Positions 62,179 to 64,000 of a stretch of 64,000 nucleotides of DNA are shown here, one piece after another. The notes under the pieces are model-generated. The model ran no database searches. It was not told where the DNA came from and saw only the letters and a program-made list of their open reading frames with translations. Source of the stretch: Planococcus chinensis (GTDB taxonomy: Bacteria > Bacillota > Bacilli > Bacillales_A > Planococcaceae). The translations under genes and the position numbers were made by a program. The DNA lies in the NCBI RefSeq assembly GCF_020071995.1, contig NZ_JABWTK010000006.1, forward strand, positions 124,001-188,000. Direction: 5' to 3'. The number at the start of each line of letters is the position of its first letter. Positions within the stretch are counted from its first letter, which is position 1.

Positions 62179-64000
62179 TTATGCGGCTGCAACGACTTTC
62201 TTTTTCAGAAGCCCTGCAACAATAGCTGTGACGATTGCGCCGGCAATGATAGCTGCAGCGTACAGAAGGATCTTCATAACGCCGCCGTCCACCAAGCCCA
62301 TGACGAACACTCCGCCGTGCGGAGCGCGAAGGCTGACGTCAAACAGCATGACCAGCGCGCCGGTAAAGGCTGCACCGGCCACTGACGCCGGAATGACGCG
62401 CGCCGGGTCGGCAGCAGCAAACGGGATGACGCCTTCCGTGATAAAGCAGGCACCGAGAACGTAAGCGGTCTTGCCGGCTTCGCGTTCCGGTTTCGTGAAT
62501 TTGTTCTTGAACATCGTTGTCGCAATGGCCATGCCAAGCGGCGGTACCATGCCGGCCGCCATTACAGTGGCCATGAAATTGAAGTTTTGGGCATCCAGCA
62601 TCGCAATGCCGAATGTGTAGGCCGCTTTGTTGATCGGGCCGCCCATATCGATGGCCATCATGCCGCCGAGAAGAAGGCCGACCAGCACCAGGTTCGTGCC
62701 TCCAAGGCTTTCAAGGAACGCTGAAATGGCGGTATAGACTTTTGTCAGCTGCGGGTTCACGAGCATCATGATGATGCCGGTGATGGCAATGCTGAATACC
62801 GGGAAGAACAGCACCGGTTTCAAACCTTCAAGCGAATTCGGCAAGACGGAGAAAACGCGTTTTACGAGAAGCGTGACGTAACCGGCCAGGAACCCGGCAA
62901 TCAAGCCGCCGAGGAAGCCGGAACCGCCACTTGCCCCTTCTACACCCGTAACCGTGATGGCAATCAAGCCGCCGATCATACCCGGTGCAAATCCGGGCCG
63001 TTCCGCGATGCTCATCGCGATAAAGCCGGCAAGTACCGGAACCATCAGGAAGAACGCATTGCCGCCGCCAATGGTGTTGAGCATCGCTGCAAATTCATTG
63101 TATTCGGGGCTGTCCGGGTTCGAAGCATTGATGCCCCAGAAAAACGAGATGGCGATCAAGATCCCGCCGCCGACAACAAACGGCAGCATATTGGAAACGC
63201 CGTTCATCAAATGCTTGTAGAAAAGACCTTTGGATTCCGTATCCGCCGCTTCGTCTTTGGACTTGTCGTGCTGGTAAACCGGCGCGTCGCCTGTCATCGC
63301 ACGGTCCAATAAATTGTCCGTCTCGTAAATGGCTTTTCCGACTTTGGTCTGGATGACCGGCTTGCCGGCAAACCGCGCCATTTCCACTTTCGTGTCTGCG
63401 GCGACAATGATGGCATCCGCAGCGGCAATATCGGCATCCGTCAAACGGTTTTTCACGCCGCTTGAACCGTTCGTTTCCACTTTGATGTCAATGCCGCGTT
63501 CTTTTGCGCGTTCATTGAGCTTTTCCGCTGCCATATACGTATGGGCAATGCCCGTCGGACAAGCCGTAACAGCCAGAATGCGCTTGCCTGAACCGGCCGG
63601 CGCCGTGTGTTCATCTTCCGGTGCGACCGGCCCGTCTTCTTCCGTTTCTTTATCCGTCACGGCCTGCAGAACCTCTTGTTTCGTTGTGGCAGCCAGAATG
63701 CGCGAGCGGAAATTCCCGTCCATCAGGAAAGTAGCCAAACGCGACAAGGCTTCAAGATGGGCATCATTTGCGCCTTCTGTTGCCGCTATCATGAAAAAGA
63801 GATTGGCCGGCTGGCCGTCCATCGATTCATAGTCAAGGCCCTTGGCTGAGCGGCCAAACGCGATGGCCGGTTCTTTCACGGCACGGGATTTCGCATGCGG
63901 AATCGCGATGCCTTCCCCGATGCCTGTGGTGCTTTGTTCCTCGCGCGTTAAAATGTCTTTCGTAAACTGGGCGGGATCGTTCAGTTTCCCGGCGCGGTCC
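62179..64000 (-). CDS. fruA: Fructose PTS permease IIABC, N-terminus beyond window
   Basis: At least 606 residues of a fused phosphotransferase permease: IIA phospho-His in GIGEGIAIPHAKSRA (near the right edge), IIB phospho-Cys in AVTACPTGIAHTYMAAE, and a IIC domain of about ten helices (HLMNGVSNMLPFVVGGGILI to KILLYAAAIIAGAIVTAIVA). The frame stays open to base 64000, so the GTG at 63879 is an internal codon rather than a start. IIA-IIB-IIC order and the GINA/GGxxG stretches fit the fructose family (FruA). Regulator and 1-phosphofructokinase genes are expected further right. Confidence 0.93.
   Translation of the reverse strand, partial: DRAGKLNDPAQFTKDILTREEQSTTGIGEGIAIPHAKSRAVKEPAIAFGRSAKGLDYESMDGQPANLFFMIAATEGANDAHLEALSRLATFLMDGNFRSRILAATTKQEVLQAVTDKETEEDGPVAPEDEHTAPAGSGKRILAVTACPTGIAHTYMAAEKLNERAKERGIDIKVETNGSSGVKNRLTDADIAAADAIIVAADTKVEMARFAGKPVIQTKVGKAIYETDNLLDRAMTGDAPVYQHDKSKDEAADTESKGLFYKHLMNGVSNMLPFVVGGGILIAISFFWGINASNPDSPEYNEFAAMLNTIGGGNAFFLMVPVLAGFIAMSIAERPGFAPGMIGGLIAITVTGVEGASGGSGFLGGLIAGFLAGYVTLLVKRVFSVLPNSLEGLKPVLFFPVFSIAITGIIMMLVNPQLTKVYTAISAFLESLGGTNLVLVGLLLGGMMAIDMGGPINKAAYTFGIAMLDAQNFNFMATVMAAGMVPPLGMAIATTMFKNKFTKPEREAGKTAYVLGACFITEGVIPFAAADPARVIPASVAGAAFTGALVMLFDVSLRAPHGGVFVMGLVDGGVMKILLYAAAIIAGAIVTAIVAGLLKKKVVAAA

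Noticed and set aside
63877-63879. GTG as the start of the PTS gene
   Set aside because: The frame continues upstream through the conserved IIA phospho-His motif, so this is an internal Val codon.

Overview
The window looks like a chromosomal segment of a low-to-mid G+C Bacillota, most likely Planococcaceae (Planococcus/Planomicrobium type). This is inferred from AGGAGG-type ribosome binding sites, frequent TTG/GTG starts, strong Rho-independent terminators, YtrA/AraC/MarR-type regulators and the general protein style; no rRNA marker is present to settle the genus. I see no tRNA or rRNA gene, no CRISPR array, no insertion sequence and no prophage. Names rest on reading motifs in the translations, with no database search.

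Layout. 1-5.9 kb is a nearly complete molybdenum-cofactor (Moco) island: a MoeB/ThiF-type adenylyltransferase (cut by the window edge), moaB, moaC (opposite strand), then a tightly overlapping run moeA-mobB-moaE-moaD-mobA-moaA. 6.2-8.6 kb holds an APH-type kinase, a SUKH/SMI1-KNR4 protein, a frameshifted immunity-like remnant and a small membrane protein with a 9-codon upstream ORF. 8.9-12.5 kb is a three-gene ABC-2 exporter operon, followed by about 0.9 kb of decayed DNA, a cytochrome P450, a HEAT-repeat protein and a second ABC operon under a YtrA-like GntR repressor. 17.9-22.5 kb has small unknown proteins mixed with VOC, PPOX/FMN and YiaA/B-like proteins. 22.8-27.2 kb is a 1393-aa TPR protein with an embedded C39-like cysteine peptidase domain plus a small membrane partner. 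A Bcr/CflA exporter, HAD phosphatase, GT2 glycosyltransferase and GNAT follow. 31.2-35.4 kb is an ABC exporter divergent from an OmpR-type two-component system.

The second half: a TTG-initiated 48-aa hydrophobic peptide, DUF5694-like, GNAT, TPR and P-loop proteins; an acyl-CoA synthetase with a palindrome over its promoter and a downstream quinone-oxidoreductase-like gene; an ODP-type metallo-beta-lactamase-fold protein; a lipoprotein gene broken by an in-frame amber codon; an AraC regulator with repeated candidate operator half-sites; a frameshifted cupin; a MarR-GNAT fusion; an ABC1/UbiB-family kinase; and, at 54.6-54.9 kb, a compact unit with all the parts of a type I toxin-antitoxin locus (31-aa holin-like peptide plus convergent antisense RNA). 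The window closes with Yip1, APH, P-loop, SRPBCC, SDR and SnoaL-like genes, a PAS-PAS-GGDEF-EAL protein and a fructose PTS permease running off the right edge.

The genes fall into functional groups: Moco synthesis; envelope export and sensing (three ABC-2 systems, a two-component system, small membrane proteins); and detoxification or housekeeping enzymes. The items most worth following are the type I TA locus, the TPR-C39 protein, the four disrupted genes, and several short overlapping or leader ORFs and palindromic operators.
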